Source of the DNA: Streptococcus oralis | GTDB taxonomy: Bacteria > Bacillota > Bacilli > Lactobacillales > Streptococcaceae | Assembly: GCA_937930605.1 (NCBI GenBank) | Contig: CALHBZ010000144.1 | Span: forward strand, 1 to 19,139 | Reading direction: 5' to 3' | Length of the DNA stretch: 19,139 nucleotides | In this document: in pieces, positions 1 to 8,026 of the stretch | Numbering within the stretch: position 1 is the stretch's first letter | How the letters are laid out: each line of letters opens with the position of its first letter | Made by a program: the position numbers and the translations under genes | The notes under the pieces: model-generated | Database searches by the model: none | What the model was told of the DNA's origin: nothing | What the model saw: the letters and a program-made list of their open reading frames with translations, nothing else

Positions 1-25
1 TGATAGCTGATTTAATGTTTGCCAA
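1..25 (-). CDS. rpsT: 30S ribosomal protein S20, 5' end only
   Basis: Read on the minus strand, the last bases of a Shine-Dalgarno (GGAGGT) are followed by a TTG start and codons for M-A-N-I-K-S-A-I, the conserved amino terminus of ribosomal protein S20, which binds 16S rRNA in the small subunit. The rest lies beyond the window edge. An in-frame ATG at 40 would add five residues, but it lies on top of the Shine-Dalgarno and has none of its own, so I prefer the TTG at 25. The position just downstream of coaA in the same orientation fits the usual streptococcal order. Only eight codons are visible, so the call rests on this short match plus the promoter and gene order. Confidence 0.8.
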
Positions 26-56
26 TGTTCTTACCTCCATATTTACTAACTATACT

Positions 57-85
57 ATTATATCTGAAAACTTAGGTTTTGACAA
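57..85 (-). promoter_or_regulatory. rpsT promoter
   Basis: On the minus strand a -35 box TTGTCA (85–80) is separated by exactly 17 bases from a consensus -10 box TATAAT (62–57). It lies between the coaA stop codon and the rpsT Shine-Dalgarno, so rpsT can be transcribed independently of coaA. This is a textbook sigma-A promoter judged by sequence alone. Confidence 0.75.
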
Positions 86-92
86 GGGGAAA

Positions 93-1013
93 TTATTTTT
101 TTAGGTAAATTTCATCGATTTCGTGGTTTTTAGTCTTGTGGAGAATGACCTCGGCGCGATTTCTTGTTGGTTCGATATAGTTTTGTAGATTTATGAGATT
201 AATACTGGTCCAAACCTGATGTGCAAAGGCTTCAACTTCTCCAATCGGCATTTGCGTAAAGCGGTGGTAGTAGCTGTCTGGATCGTTTTGGGCAAAGCTA
301 AGTAGTTTTAAAAAGCGGTCTAAATACCAGCTTTCGATGTCTTCAACAGCTGCGTCCACATAGATGGAGAAATCAAAGAAATCAGTGATGTAAAGGCGCT
401 CATTTTGAGGATTTTGAAAGACATTGATGCCTTCAACAATAACAAAGTCCGCAGCTTTGACACGTTGTTTCTCTCCAGGAACGATGTCATACACTTCATG
501 AGAATAGACAGGAATATCGACATCTTGCCCGTTCTTAAGGCGATCAAGGAAATTCAGCAAGGTTTCCATATCATAACTTTCAGGAAAACCTTTGCGATTT
601 AAGATATCTTGCTCAATCAAGGTTTGATTGGGGTAGAGAAAACCGTCGGTTGTCACCAATTCTACAGTAGCATCTGGGAGAGTCCGTGATAGAAGAATCT
701 GAAGTAAGCGACTAGTGGTTGATTTCCCCACAGCAACACTGCCAGAAACCCCAATAATAAAAGGTTGAGATTTGCTTTCACGTTGGAGGAAAATTCCTTT
801 TGAAAATGCCAAATCATCCTTAGTGCGCTTGTAAATATGGATAAGATGGACTAGGGGCAGATAGACGTCCGTTACGTCCTGTAGACTAATCTGGTCATTG
901 AAACTCTTGATGGATTCTAACTCTTCCTCTGTCAAGGGAGGAGTCGTTTTGCGATGCAATGATTGCCAAGTCTGGCGGCTGATTTTTTCAAAATGTAAAA
1001 ATTCGTTGGTCAT
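93..1013 (-). CDS. coaA: Type I pantothenate kinase
   Basis: A 306-residue protein that phosphorylates pantothenate with ATP, the first committed and regulated step of coenzyme A synthesis in the cytoplasm. The P-loop G-S-V-A-V-G-K-S-T is at residues 91–99 with K97 as the ATP-binding lysine. It is followed by T-T-D-G-F-L-Y-P-N and a [10 protein letters not shown] strand typical of the prokaryotic type I PanK/PRK-like kinases. Length matches the family (about 305–316). The ATG at 1013 is preceded on the minus strand by GAGGAAAG at good spacing. It is transcribed divergently from the nucleoside cluster, and rpsT lies just downstream with its own promoter. Nothing looks damaged. Confidence 0.95.
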   Translation of the reverse strand: MTNEFLHFEKISRQTWQSLHRKTTPPLTEEELESIKSFNDQISLQDVTDVYLPLVHLIHIYKRTKDDLAFSKGIFLQRESKSQPFIIGVSGSVAVGKSTTSRLLQILLSRTLPDATVELVTTDGFLYPNQTLIEQDILNRKGFPESYDMETLLNFLDRLKNGQDVDIPVYSHEVYDIVPGEKQRVKAADFVIVEGINVFQNPQNERLYITDFFDFSIYVDAAVEDIESWYLDRFLKLLSFAQNDPDSYYHRFTQMPIGEVEAFAHQVWTSINLINLQNYIEPTRNRAEVILHKTKNHEIDEIYLKK

Positions 1014-1036
1014 ATTCTTTCCTCGTTTGATACCTT

Positions 1037-1045
1037 AGTATATCA
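1037..1045 (-). promoter_or_regulatory. coaA extended -10 promoter
   Basis: On the minus strand TGATATACT reads as an extended -10 (TG-n-TATACT). The predicted start of transcription, near 1030, leaves a short leader containing the coaA Shine-Dalgarno. No convincing -35 is seen, which is acceptable for an extended -10 promoter. Between here and 1203 I see only small repeats: AGAATGA (64–70 of the thousand block) facing TCATTCT at 1084–1090, and a short tandem AGTTGCT near 1100. Confidence 0.5.
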
Positions 1046-1202
1046 TATTTCTAATCTAAAGAGAGAATGAAATTCGATATTTCTCATTCTGATTCTTGAA
1101 AGTTGCTATAAGTTGCTCTAAAAGGTCAAAAATAGAGGAAATAATACGAAAATTCTTTAATTGTTATCATAACAGATTTAGTTTGTTTGTTGAATTTTAG
1201 CT

Positions 1203-1217
1203 TTGTAAACGGTTTTA
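1203..1217 (+). promoter_or_regulatory. cre-like (CcpA) site
   Basis: TTGTAAACGGTTTTA fits the catabolite-responsive element pattern WTGNAANCGNWNNCW at every fixed position except one (T instead of C at the penultimate position). It overlaps the place where the -35 box of the downstream promoter would lie, a position expected to repress. Repression by CcpA on preferred sugars would make sense for genes that feed deoxyribose into glycolysis. The match is seen; CcpA control is inference. Confidence 0.55.
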
Positions 1218-1232
1218 AAAAACCTTAAAATA

Positions 1233-1241
1233 TGCTAAAAT
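1233..1241 (+). promoter_or_regulatory. Extended -10 promoter of the nucleoside cluster
   Basis: TGCTAAAAT is an extended -10 (TG-n-TAAAAT). Only six bases (1242–1247) separate it from the ATG at 1248, so the expected +1 falls on the A of the start codon. No Shine-Dalgarno is present before that ATG. Together these suggest a leaderless transcript. An imperfect palindrome GGTTTT-AA-AAAACC (1211–1224) covers the -35 region. Confidence 0.6.
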
Positions 1242-1247
1242 AGATTT

Positions 1248-1838
1248 ATGAGTAAAATGTATTATGCAGAAAATCCTGATGCAGCTCACGACATTCATGA
1301 GTTGAGAGTAGAGTTGTTGGGACAAAAAATGACCTTTTTGACGGATGCAGGTGTTTTTAGTAAGAAAATGGTTGATTTTGGAAGTCAACTCTTGCTCAAG
1401 TGCCTTGAGGTCAACCAAGGAGAAACGGTCCTTGATGTAGGCTGTGGTTATGGACCATTGGGTTTGTCGTTAGCTAAGGCTTACGGAGTCCAAGCAACCA
1501 TGGTCGATATCAATAATCGTGCCTTGGATTTGGCGCGACAAAATGCTGAAAGAAATAAAGTAGCAGCGACGATTTTCCAATCCAATATCTATGAACAAGT
1601 TGAAGGTAAATTTGACCATGTTATTTCCAATCCTCCCATTCGAGCAGGTAAACAAGTTGTTTATGAGATTATCGAAAAGAGCATGGATTTTCTGGAGGAC
1701 GGTGGAGACTTAACAATCGTTATCCAGAAAAAGCAGGGTGCCCCTAGTGCCAAAAACAAGATGGAAGAAGTATTTGGCAATTGTGAGGTCGTTAAAAAAG
1801 ATAAGGGATACTATATCCTTAGAAGTGTGAAAGAATGA
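1248..1838 (+). CDS. RsmC-like class I SAM-dependent methyltransferase
   Basis: A 196-residue protein with the Rossmann-fold SAM-binding motif V-L-D-V-G-C-G-Y-G-P-L-G in its middle and the catalytic-type motif S-N-P-P-I-R-A-G further on. The N-P-P-x-R-A-G form is typical of the RsmC/RlmG group that methylates exocyclic amines of guanine in rRNA. It is about half the length of E. coli RsmC, corresponding to the catalytic half, and is the form usual in Firmicutes. rRNA as substrate is therefore likely but not shown. It is the first gene of the nucleoside cluster, and its TGA overlaps the ATG of pdp (ATGA), implying translational coupling. It appears to be translated from a leaderless mRNA, as no Shine-Dalgarno precedes the ATG. 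Confidence 0.85.
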   Translation: MSKMYYAENPDAAHDIHELRVELLGQKMTFLTDAGVFSKKMVDFGSQLLLKCLEVNQGETVLDVGCGYGPLGLSLAKAYGVQATMVDINNRALDLARQNAERNKVAATIFQSNIYEQVEGKFDHVISNPPIRAGKQVVYEIIEKSMDFLEDGGDLTIVIQKKQGAPSAKNKMEEVFGNCEVVKKDKGYYILRSVKE

Positions 1839-3112
1839 GAGCAGTTGATTTAATCCAAAAAAAACGAGACGGTCAAGAATTGGCTTCAAATGAAATCAAG
1901 TGGTTGGTAGGAGGCTATGTGGCAGGAACTGTTCCAGACTATCAGATGTCTGCTTTTGCTATGGCTGTTTATTTTAAAGGAATGACGACACGTGAGATTT
2001 CCGATTTGACGATGAATATGGTCAAGACAGGCCAAGAGTTTGATTTATCAGCTATTAATGGGATTAAAGTTGACAAGCATTCTACTGGTGGTGTTGGTGA
2101 CAAGGTGACTTTGATTTTAGCTCCTTTAGTAGCCAGTTTTGGTGTTCCGGTTGCAAAAATGAGTGGTCGTGGACTAGGACACACTGGCGGGACCTTAGAT
2201 AAGTTAGAAGCGATCAAGGGCTACCAAGTGGAGCGGAGTCAAGAGGATTTTATCAAACAGGTTCAAGACATTGGTGTATCTGTCATTGGTCAATCAGACC
2301 AGCTGGTCAAAGCAGATAAGCTTCTCTATGCCCTTCGTGATGTGACCGCAACTGTCGACACGATTCCTTTGATTGCGAGTTCTGTCATGAGCAAGAAAAT
2401 TGCTGCTGGGGCAGATGCCATTTTGCTAGATGTGACTGTTGGTGAGGGTGCCTTTATGAAGACTGTTGATGAGGCACGCGAATTGGCTCAAACCATGGTG
2501 GATCTCGGTAAGGCCGTTGGTCGAAAGACGGTAGCAGTCATTACCGATATGAGTCAACCCTTGGGACGAGCGATTGGAAATCGTCTGGAAATCCTTGAAG
2601 CATTGGAAATTTTACAAGGTCAAGGCCGTCAGGATATTACCCACTTTATCTGTGAACTAGCTCAAATTATGCTTGGTTTAGCTGATATTGAGAAAACCGT
2701 TGAGGAAATCCGTAAGCATCTCGAGAATGGGCAAGCACTGGCTAAGTTTGAAGAAATGGTAGCAGCACAAGGTGGTGATTTAGAAGATCTCTATCGCCCA
2801 GTAAATGTAGCGCATGTGGTGGAAATTCCAGCTCAGGAAACAGGTGTCATTTCAGCCCTTCCGGCGATGGAATTTGGGCTCTTTGCCATGAGATTAGGAG
2901 CTGGTCGTGCAGTCAAGTCTGATGATTTGGACTATGAAACAGGGATTGTTTTTGAAAAAAAAGTTGGAGACTCCGTCCAAAAAGGAGAAATTGTTGCAAA
3001 AGTTTATACAAATGGAAAAATTTCTTCTGAACTAGTTACAGAATTTCAAAAATATGTTAAAATGAATGATGGAGTGCAATGTTTACGAGAAATTATTGAA
3101 ATTATCTCATAA
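1835..3112 (+). CDS. pdp: Pyrimidine-nucleoside phosphorylase
   Basis: A 425-residue enzyme that cleaves thymidine, deoxyuridine or uridine with phosphate, giving the free base and (deoxy)ribose-1-phosphate for salvage and carbon use. The family signature [16 protein letters not shown] is at residues 110–125 and the phosphate-binding [10 protein letters not shown] at 81–90. The C-terminal region (about 345 on) contains the swivelling-type domain of the thymidine/anthranilate phosphorylase fold. Length fits Firmicute Pdp (about 430). Its start overlaps the preceding methyltransferase by four bases and deoC follows after 19 bases, so the three form a tight operon. Some annotations call it deoA; the bacilli-type enzyme usually accepts uridine as well as thymidine. 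Confidence 0.93.
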   Translation: MRAVDLIQKKRDGQELASNEIKWLVGGYVAGTVPDYQMSAFAMAVYFKGMTTREISDLTMNMVKTGQEFDLSAINGIKVDKHSTGGVGDKVTLILAPLVASFGVPVAKMSGRGLGHTGGTLDKLEAIKGYQVERSQEDFIKQVQDIGVSVIGQSDQLVKADKLLYALRDVTATVDTIPLIASSVMSKKIAAGADAILLDVTVGEGAFMKTVDEARELAQTMVDLGKAVGRKTVAVITDMSQPLGRAIGNRLEILEALEILQGQGRQDITHFICELAQIMLGLADIEKTVEEIRKHLENGQALAKFEEMVAAQGGDLEDLYRPVNVAHVVEIPAQETGVISALPAMEFGLFAMRLGAGRAVKSDDLDYETGIVFEKKVGDSVQKGEIVAKVYTNGKISSELVTEFQKYVKMNDGVQCLREIIEIIS

Positions 3113-3131
3113 AAACAGGGAGAATCCGAAT

Positions 3132-3794
3132 ATGGAATTGAATAAATATATCGATCATACGCTTTTGAAGCAAGATGCAAGCCAAGAACAAATTAATCGT
3201 TTGCTATCTGAAGCGCGTGAGTATGATTTTGCCAGTGTTTGTGTCAATCCCACATGGGTAAAACATGCAAAAACAGGGCTTAAAGGCTCAGATGTTAAGG
3301 TCTGTACTGTGGTTGGTTTCCCTTTGGGAGCAACAACTTCAGCTGTGAAGGCTTTTGAAACAAAAGAAGCTATCCAAAATGGTGCAGATGAGATTGATAT
3401 GGTTATCAATGTCGGTGCCCTCAAATCTGGCAATCTTGATTTAGTTGAGTCAGACATCCGTGCCGTTGTAGAAGCAAGTGGCGACAAATTGGTTAAAGTC
3501 ATTATTGAAGCTTGTTTGTTGACAGATCAAGAAAAGGTTGTGGCCTGCCAATTGTCTCAAAAAGCGGGAGCAGACTTTGTTAAAACATCTACTGGCTTCT
3601 CAACTGGAGGAGCAACTCTGCCAGATGTCAAATTAATGCGTCAAACAGTGGGACCTGATATGGGTGTTAAAGCTGCCGGTGGAGCTCGTTCTTACGCGGA
3701 TGCCCTTGCCTTTGTGGAGGCAGGTGCTACTCGTATTGGAACATCCGCTGGTGTAGCAATCTTAAAAGGAGAATTGGCTGATGGCAACTACTGA
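3132..3794 (+). CDS. deoC: Deoxyribose-phosphate aldolase
   Basis: A 220-residue class I aldolase that splits 2-deoxyribose-5-phosphate into glyceraldehyde-3-phosphate and acetaldehyde, linking nucleoside breakdown to glycolysis. The Schiff-base lysine is K151 in F-V-K-T-S-T-G-F, with the second lysine K180 in G-V-K-A-A-G-G and D89 in E-I-D-M-V-I-N. The reading frame stays open upstream to an ATG at 3066 inside pdp, but I choose 3132 because GGGAGAA precedes it at proper spacing and the protein then begins [10 protein letters not shown], as in homologues. Its 3' end overlaps cdd by 14 bases. Confidence 0.94.
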   Translation: MELNKYIDHTLLKQDASQEQINRLLSEAREYDFASVCVNPTWVKHAKTGLKGSDVKVCTVVGFPLGATTSAVKAFETKEAIQNGADEIDMVINVGALKSGNLDLVESDIRAVVEASGDKLVKVIIEACLLTDQEKVVACQLSQKAGADFVKTSTGFSTGGATLPDVKLMRQTVGPDMGVKAAGGARSYADALAFVEAGATRIGTSAGVAILKGELADGNY

Positions 3795-4170
3795 GTTGAT
3801 TGAACTAGCAATTGAAACCAGCAAGAATGCCTATGTACCCTATTCTCACTTTCCTATTGGAGCTGTTTTAGTAGCCAAGGACGGTAGCGTATATACAGGT
3901 GTGAACATCGAGAATGCTAGCTATTCCTTGACCAACTGTGGAGAGCGTACTGCTATTTTCAAAGCAGTCTCTGAAGGTCAACGGGAATTTTCAGAGTTGA
4001 TTGTCTACGGACAAACTGAAAAACCCATCTCGCCATGTGGTGCTTGTCGCCAGGTCATGGTTGAGTTTTTTGAACAAGATCTAAAAGTGACTCTAGTCGC
4101 CAAAGATAAAACGACGGTCGAGATGACGGTCGGGGAATTACTTCCATATTCCTTTACAGATCTTACCTAG
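3781..4170 (+). CDS. cdd: Cytidine deaminase
   Basis: A 129-residue zinc enzyme that deaminates cytidine and deoxycytidine to uridine and deoxyuridine, which Pdp can then cleave. Zinc ligands are C53 (T-N-C-G-E-R), C86 and C89 (S-P-C-G-A-C-R), and E55 is the catalytic proton shuttle. Length is that of the tetrameric short CDA class. It starts inside the end of deoC (14-base overlap) with AAAGGAG upstream, so it is translated from the same mRNA. Together with Pdp and DeoC it forms a complete route from cytidine-type nucleosides to central metabolism. Confidence 0.94.
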   Translation: MATTELIELAIETSKNAYVPYSHFPIGAVLVAKDGSVYTGVNIENASYSLTNCGERTAIFKAVSEGQREFSELIVYGQTEKPISPCGACRQVMVEFFEQDLKVTLVAKDKTTVEMTVGELLPYSFTDLT

Positions 4171-4179
4171 TAACTTTGT

Positions 4180-4201
4180 AAAGGCGGTCTATTGACCCTT
4201 T
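4180..4201 (+). promoter_or_regulatory. Hairpin between cdd and the lipoprotein gene
   Basis: AAAG-(GC)-GGTC-TATT-GACC-CTTT folds into an imperfect stem with a two-base bulge. No proper U-run follows, so it is more likely an attenuating or mRNA-protecting hairpin than a full terminator. A second tiny stem GCAAC-TAA-GTTGC (4211–4223) lies just before the Shine-Dalgarno of the next gene. Such elements often adjust lipoprotein levels relative to upstream genes; that role is inference. A candidate promoter here (TTGACC, 18 bases, TAAGTT) is weak. Confidence 0.35.
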
Positions 4202-4247
4202 CATTAATTCGCAACTAAGTTGCATATCTTATTTAGGAGGTTCAGGA

Positions 4248-5303
4248 ATGAACAAGAAACAATGGTTAGGCCTAGGTCTAGTAACTGTCGCTGCAATCGG
4301 ACTTGCTGCATGTGGAAACCGTGCGTCTCGCAAAGATTCTTCAGATGCAAAAACTGATTTAAAAGCTGCTATCGTTACTGACACAGGTGGTGTTGATGAT
4401 AAATCATTTAACCAATCTGCATGGGAAGGTCTACAAGCTTGGGGGAAAGAAAACGGTCTTTCTAAAGATAACGGATTTACTTATTTCCAATCTACAAGTG
4501 AAGCAGATTTTGCAAACAACTTCAGCCAAGCTGCTACAAACGGCTACAAATTAGTGTATGGTGTTGGTTACAAACTTGCTCCAGCTGTTAAAGCTGCTGC
4601 AGATGAAAATGCTGATATCAACTACGTTATCATTGACTCTGTTGTTGGTGATAAGAAGAACGTAGCATCTGCTGTTTTTGCGGATAATGAAGCTGCTTAT
4701 CTTGCAGGGGTTGCTGCTGCCAAAACTACCAAGACAAACAAAGTTGGTTTCATCGGTGGAGCACGTGGTGAAGTTATCACTCGTTTTGAAAAAGGATTTG
4801 AAGCAGGCGTGAAGTCTGTAAACAAAGACATTTCAGTAGATGTACAATATGCTGAAGACTTCAACAACCCAGAAAAAGGTAGAACTATTGCAGCGACTCA
4901 ATACGCTGCAGGAGCTGACGTCATTTACCAAGCTGCTGGTGGTACAGGAGCTGGTGTCTTCAAAGAAGCAAAAGACTTGAACGAGAAGAAAAATGAAGAC
5001 GAAAAAGTTTGGGTTATTGGTGTAGACCGTGACCAAGTTGACGAAGGTAAATACACTTCAAAAGATGGTAAAGAATCTAACTTCGTATTGGCTTCTACTT
5101 TGAAACAAGTTGGTAAAACTGTTCAAGAAATTGCAACTCAAACTGCTGGCGGCAAATTCCCAGGTGGAAAAGTGATTACATTTGGTTTGAAAGATGGTGG
5201 TGTTGATTTGACTACTTCTAATCTTTCTGAAGATGCTAAAAAAGCAGTAGAAGATGCTAAAAAACTAATTATTGATGGTAGCGTAAAAGCACCTGAGAAA
5301 TAA
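4248..5303 (+). CDS. pnrA: Nucleoside-binding lipoprotein, BMP/PnrA family
   Basis: A 351-residue substrate-binding lipoprotein of an ABC importer. Residues 1–22 form a lipoprotein signal peptide with lipobox L-A-A-C (19–22), so C22 would be lipidated and anchor the protein on the outer face of the membrane. The mature part has the BMP-family start A-A-I-V-T-D-T-G-G-V-D-D-K-S-F-N-Q, found in TmpC/PnrA/Med proteins that bind purine and other nucleosides. A strong AGGAGG precedes the ATG. It sits between salvage enzymes and the ABC ATPase and permeases, supporting nucleosides as cargo. In pneumococcus this protein is known as a surface antigen. The exact ligand range cannot be read from sequence. 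Confidence 0.92.
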   Translation: MNKKQWLGLGLVTVAAIGLAACGNRASRKDSSDAKTDLKAAIVTDTGGVDDKSFNQSAWEGLQAWGKENGLSKDNGFTYFQSTSEADFANNFSQAATNGYKLVYGVGYKLAPAVKAAADENADINYVIIDSVVGDKKNVASAVFADNEAAYLAGVAAAKTTKTNKVGFIGGARGEVITRFEKGFEAGVKSVNKDISVDVQYAEDFNNPEKGRTIAATQYAAGADVIYQAAGGTGAGVFKEAKDLNEKKNEDEKVWVIGVDRDQVDEGKYTSKDGKESNFVLASTLKQVGKTVQEIATQTAGGKFPGGKVITFGLKDGGVDLTTSNLSEDAKKAVEDAKKLIIDGSVKAPEK

Positions 5304-5315
5304 GAACCTTCCAGA

Positions 5316-5346
5316 AGCGGTCCATCCTTCTTGGGTCGCTTTTTTT
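5316..5346 (+). terminator. Rho-independent terminator after pnrA
   Basis: A nine-pair stem AGCGGTCCA / TGGGTCGCT (two G·T pairs, no mismatches), loop of seven, followed directly by a T run to 5346. This is a strong intrinsic terminator and means the transporter ATPase and permeases are expressed mainly from the promoter downstream or by partial read-through. Confidence 0.85.
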
Positions 5347-5352
5347 GAGGTG

Positions 5353-5371
5353 TTGAGACATTTTGTCTCAA
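5353..5371 (+). promoter_or_regulatory. Perfect stem-loop in the pnrA–ATPase gap
   Basis: TTGAGACA-TTT-TGTCTCAA is a perfect eight-pair stem with a three-base loop and no T run after it. It is followed by an imperfect inverted repeat at 5374–5400 (CTAA…TTAG with AACCT…AGGT flanks). It could be an operator for the promoter just downstream or an RNA-stabilising element. Function unknown. Confidence 0.5.
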
Positions 5372-5385
5372 TAGAACCTACTAAC

Positions 5386-5414
5386 TTGTTTAGCAGGTCC
5401 TACTGAAATAAAAT
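5386..5414 (+). promoter_or_regulatory. Promoter of the nucleoside ABC transporter genes
   Basis: TTGTTT (5386–5391), 17 bases, TAAAAT (5409–5414), followed by a leader of about 20 bases with an AAAGGA Shine-Dalgarno before the ATG at 5441. The spacing is ideal and the site lies after the strong terminator, so this likely drives the ATPase and permease genes separately. The -35 overlaps the right half of an imperfect inverted repeat. Confidence 0.6.
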
Positions 5415-5440
5415 ATAGTTTTCTAGAAAGGAATATTCGA

Positions 5441-6976
5441 ATGGCACACGAAAACGTCATTGAGATGCGTGAAATTACCAAAATTTTTGGTGAATTTGTC
5501 GCAAACGACAAAATCAACCTCGAATTGCGTAAAGGTGAAATTCATGCACTTCTTGGTGAAAATGGAGCTGGGAAATCAACCCTGATGAATATGTTGGCTG
5601 GTCTTTTGGAACCAACGAGCGGAGAAATTGTGGTCAATGGGAAGTCTGAAAAACTAGATTCTCCTTCAAAGGCTGCTTCTCTAGGGATCGGGATGGTTCA
5701 CCAGCACTTCATGCTGGTAGAAGCTTTCACTGTTGCAGAAAATATCATTCTTGGTAGCGAAGTAACTAATAAAGGTGTATTGGATTTGAAAAAGGCTAAT
5801 GCTGATATCCTTGAGTTGTCAGAACGCTACGGCTTGGCTGTGGATCCTACAGCAAAAGTGGCAGATATCTCTGTCGGGGCTCAACAACGGGTTGAAATCT
5901 TGAAGACACTCTATCGTGGAGCTGATATTCTGATTTTTGACGAGCCTACAGCAGTGCTAACTCCTGCTGAAATTTTGGAGTTGATGGATATCATGAAAAC
6001 CCTTGTTAAAGAAGGAAAATCTATCATCCTCATCACTCACAAACTGGACGAAATTCGTGCAGTTGCAGACCGTGTCACAGTTATTCGTCGTGGGAAATCC
6101 ATTCAAACCGTCAGCATCGAAGGTGCTACCAATAAAGATTTGGCGGAGATGATGGTTGGGCGCTCAGTTTCGTTCGTAACAGAGAAGGAAGAAGCGCAAC
6201 CTAAAGAAGTGGTTCTTCAAATTTCTGACTTGGTCGTGAATGAAAACCGCGGAGTTCCTGCAGTCAAAGAGCTATCTATTGATGTTCGTGCAGGCGAAAT
6301 TGTTGGGATTGCAGGGATTGATGGTAATGGTCAGAGTGAATTGATTCAGGCTATTACTGGACTTCGCAAAGTTAAATCAGGTAGTATTAAAATTAAGGGA
6401 CAAGAAGTTGTTGGCCTTTCCTCACGTAAGATTACTGAAATGAATGTCAGCCACGTTCCTGAGGATCGTCATCGTGATGGTCTTGTTCTCGAAATGATGC
6501 TTTCTGAAAACATCGCACTTCAAACTTACTACAAAGAACCACTTAGCAAAAACGGTGTGTTGAATTACAATCAGATCAATTCATATGCCCGCAAGTTGAT
6601 GGAAGAATTTGATGTTCGTGCAGCCAATGAGATTGTTCCAGCAAGTGCTCTATCAGGAGGAAATCAACAAAAGGCCATTATTGCTCGTGAAGTTGATCGG
6701 AATCCAGATTTGTTAATCGTTAGCCAACCGACACGCGGATTGGACGTTGGTGCGATTGAGTACATTCATAAACGTTTGATTGGTGAACGTGATAGAGGAA
6801 AAGCCGTCCTCGTTGTTAGCTTCGAATTAGATGAAATTCTAAACCTATCAGACCGGATTGCTGTTATTCATGATGGAAAAATCCAAGGTATTGTGAAGCC
6901 ATCTGAGACCAACAAACAAGAGCTTGGTGTCTTGATGGCTGGTGGTGAATTGGAAAAGGAGAAGAGTGATGTCTAA
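5441..6976 (+). CDS. Nucleoside ABC importer, two-domain ATPase
   Basis: A 511-residue protein with two fused ABC domains that powers import of nucleosides bound by the upstream lipoprotein. Domain 1 has Walker A G-E-N-G-A-G-K-S-T (39–47), a noncanonical signature I-S-V-G-A-Q-Q-R (143–150), Walker B I-L-I-F-D-E-P (163–169) and the switch histidine H200. Domain 2 has a degenerate Walker A G-I-D-G-N-G-Q-S-E-L (292–301, no lysine), a good signature L-S-G-G-N-Q-Q (404–410) and Walker B V-S-Q-P-T instead of D-E-P-T. One competent and one degenerate ATP site is common in the YufO/RbsA-like families, so I read it as intact. Known relatives are called NupA or YufO. The 3' end overlaps the first permease gene by eight bases. 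Confidence 0.92.
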   Translation: MAHENVIEMREITKIFGEFVANDKINLELRKGEIHALLGENGAGKSTLMNMLAGLLEPTSGEIVVNGKSEKLDSPSKAASLGIGMVHQHFMLVEAFTVAENIILGSEVTNKGVLDLKKANADILELSERYGLAVDPTAKVADISVGAQQRVEILKTLYRGADILIFDEPTAVLTPAEILELMDIMKTLVKEGKSIILITHKLDEIRAVADRVTVIRRGKSIQTVSIEGATNKDLAEMMVGRSVSFVTEKEEAQPKEVVLQISDLVVNENRGVPAVKELSIDVRAGEIVGIAGIDGNGQSELIQAITGLRKVKSGSIKIKGQEVVGLSSRKITEMNVSHVPEDRHRDGLVLEMMLSENIALQTYYKEPLSKNGVLNYNQINSYARKLMEEFDVRAANEIVPASALSGGNQQKAIIAREVDRNPDLLIVSQPTRGLDVGAIEYIHKRLIGERDRGKAVLVVSFELDEILNLSDRIAVIHDGKIQGIVKPSETNKQELGVLMAGGELEKEKSDV

Positions 6977-8024
6977 AAAATTACAACAAATTTCGGTTCC
7001 TTTGATTTCTGTAATCCTAGGAATCATCCTCGGAGCCGTCATTATGTGGATCTTTGGTTATGATGCTCTTTGGGGTTATGAAGAACTCTTCAAGACAGCT
7101 TTTGGTTCTATTAAAAATGTGGGTGAAATTTTCCGCGCTATGGGACCACTGGTTTTGATTGCTCTAGGATTTGCAATAGCTAGCCGAGCTGGATTTTTTA
7201 ATGTTGGCTTACCAGGACAAGCCTTGGCTGGTTGGATTGCGGCAGTATGGTTCGCTTTATCTTTCCAAGATATCCCTCGTATCTTAATGATTCCTTTGAC
7301 AGTCCTTGTGGCTGCAATTGCAGGAGGTTTCGTTGGTTTGATTCCAGGTATCTTGCGAGCATTTTTAGGAACGAGTGAAGTCATTGTTACCATTATGATG
7401 AACTACATCGTCCTGTTTGCTGGAAATGAAATCATTCGGAACTTCCCTAAAAACTTCATGGTCGATTCTGAATCCAGTATCACAGTAGGGGCAAATGCAA
7501 GTTATCGTCTAGGTTTTCTGACTGAATTAACCAAGTCAAGGATGAATATTGGTATCTTTATCGCCTTGATTGCTGTTGCAGTGGTTTGGTTCATTATTAA
7601 GAAAACAACACTTGGTTTTGAAATCCGTTCCGTTGGTCTTAACCCGAATGCTTCAGATTATGCAGGGATGTCAGCTAAACGAATCATCATTCTTTCCATG
7701 GTGATTTCAGGTGCTCTCTGTGGGATCGGTGGAGCAGTAGAAGGGATTGGTACCTTCCAGAACATTTATGTTCAACCTGGTTCCTTGGCTATTGGATTTA
7801 ATGGGATGGCAGTGGCCCTCCTTGCTAGCAATTCTCCTATTGGGATTGTCTTTGCGGCCTTCTTGCTTGGAACCTTGCAAACAGGTGCTCCAGGTATGAC
7901 CACAGCGACCATTCCACCAGAACTTGTCAATATTGTGACAGCTTCGATTATCTTCTTTGTAAGTGCTCATTACATTATCGAAAAATACATCAAGCCCAAA
8001 AAACAAATGAAAGGAGTAGAGTAA
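6969..8024 (+). CDS. Nucleoside ABC importer, permease 1
   Basis: A 351-residue integral membrane protein of the BPD_transp_2 (branched-chain amino acid/ribose type) permease family. It has about eight to ten hydrophobic segments, beginning with a long one at roughly residues 10–35. The E-I-R-S-V-G-L-N-P-N-A-S-D-Y-A-G-M motif in its second half is the coupling loop that contacts the ATPase. Relatives are YufP/NupB. The frame stays open to an ATG at 6942, but I choose 6969 because AGGAGA lies just upstream and the protein then starts M-S-K-K-L-Q-Q. The ATG overlaps the stop of the ATPase gene (ATGTCTAA), indicating coupled translation. Confidence 0.92.
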   Translation: MSKKLQQISVPLISVILGIILGAVIMWIFGYDALWGYEELFKTAFGSIKNVGEIFRAMGPLVLIALGFAIASRAGFFNVGLPGQALAGWIAAVWFALSFQDIPRILMIPLTVLVAAIAGGFVGLIPGILRAFLGTSEVIVTIMMNYIVLFAGNEIIRNFPKNFMVDSESSITVGANASYRLGFLTELTKSRMNIGIFIALIAVAVVWFIIKKTTLGFEIRSVGLNPNASDYAGMSAKRIIILSMVISGALCGIGGAVEGIGTFQNIYVQPGSLAIGFNGMAVALLASNSPIGIVFAAFLLGTLQTGAPGMTTATIPPELVNIVTASIIFFVSAHYIIEKYIKPKKQMKGVE

Positions 8025-8026
8025 GG

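Noticed and set aside
1098..1120. Short tandem repeat of AGTTGCT
   Set aside because: Two copies only, in AT-rich intergenic DNA; no link to any feature.
3066..3131. Longer deoC start inside pdp
   Set aside because: The extension has no family match and 3132 has a good Shine-Dalgarno and the conserved amino terminus.
6314..6745. Second ATPase domain looking inactivated (no Walker A Lys, Ser-Gln in Walker B)
   Set aside because: One degenerate site is usual for the sugar/nucleoside two-domain ATPases, so this is not a sign of decay.
6942..6968. Longer start for permease 1
   Set aside because: AGGAGA immediately precedes 6969, and the extra residues only duplicate the ATPase coding end in another frame.
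7707..8006. Minus-strand open frame opposite permease 1
   Set aside because: A shadow of a strong coding sequence, without a start signal or recognisable protein features.
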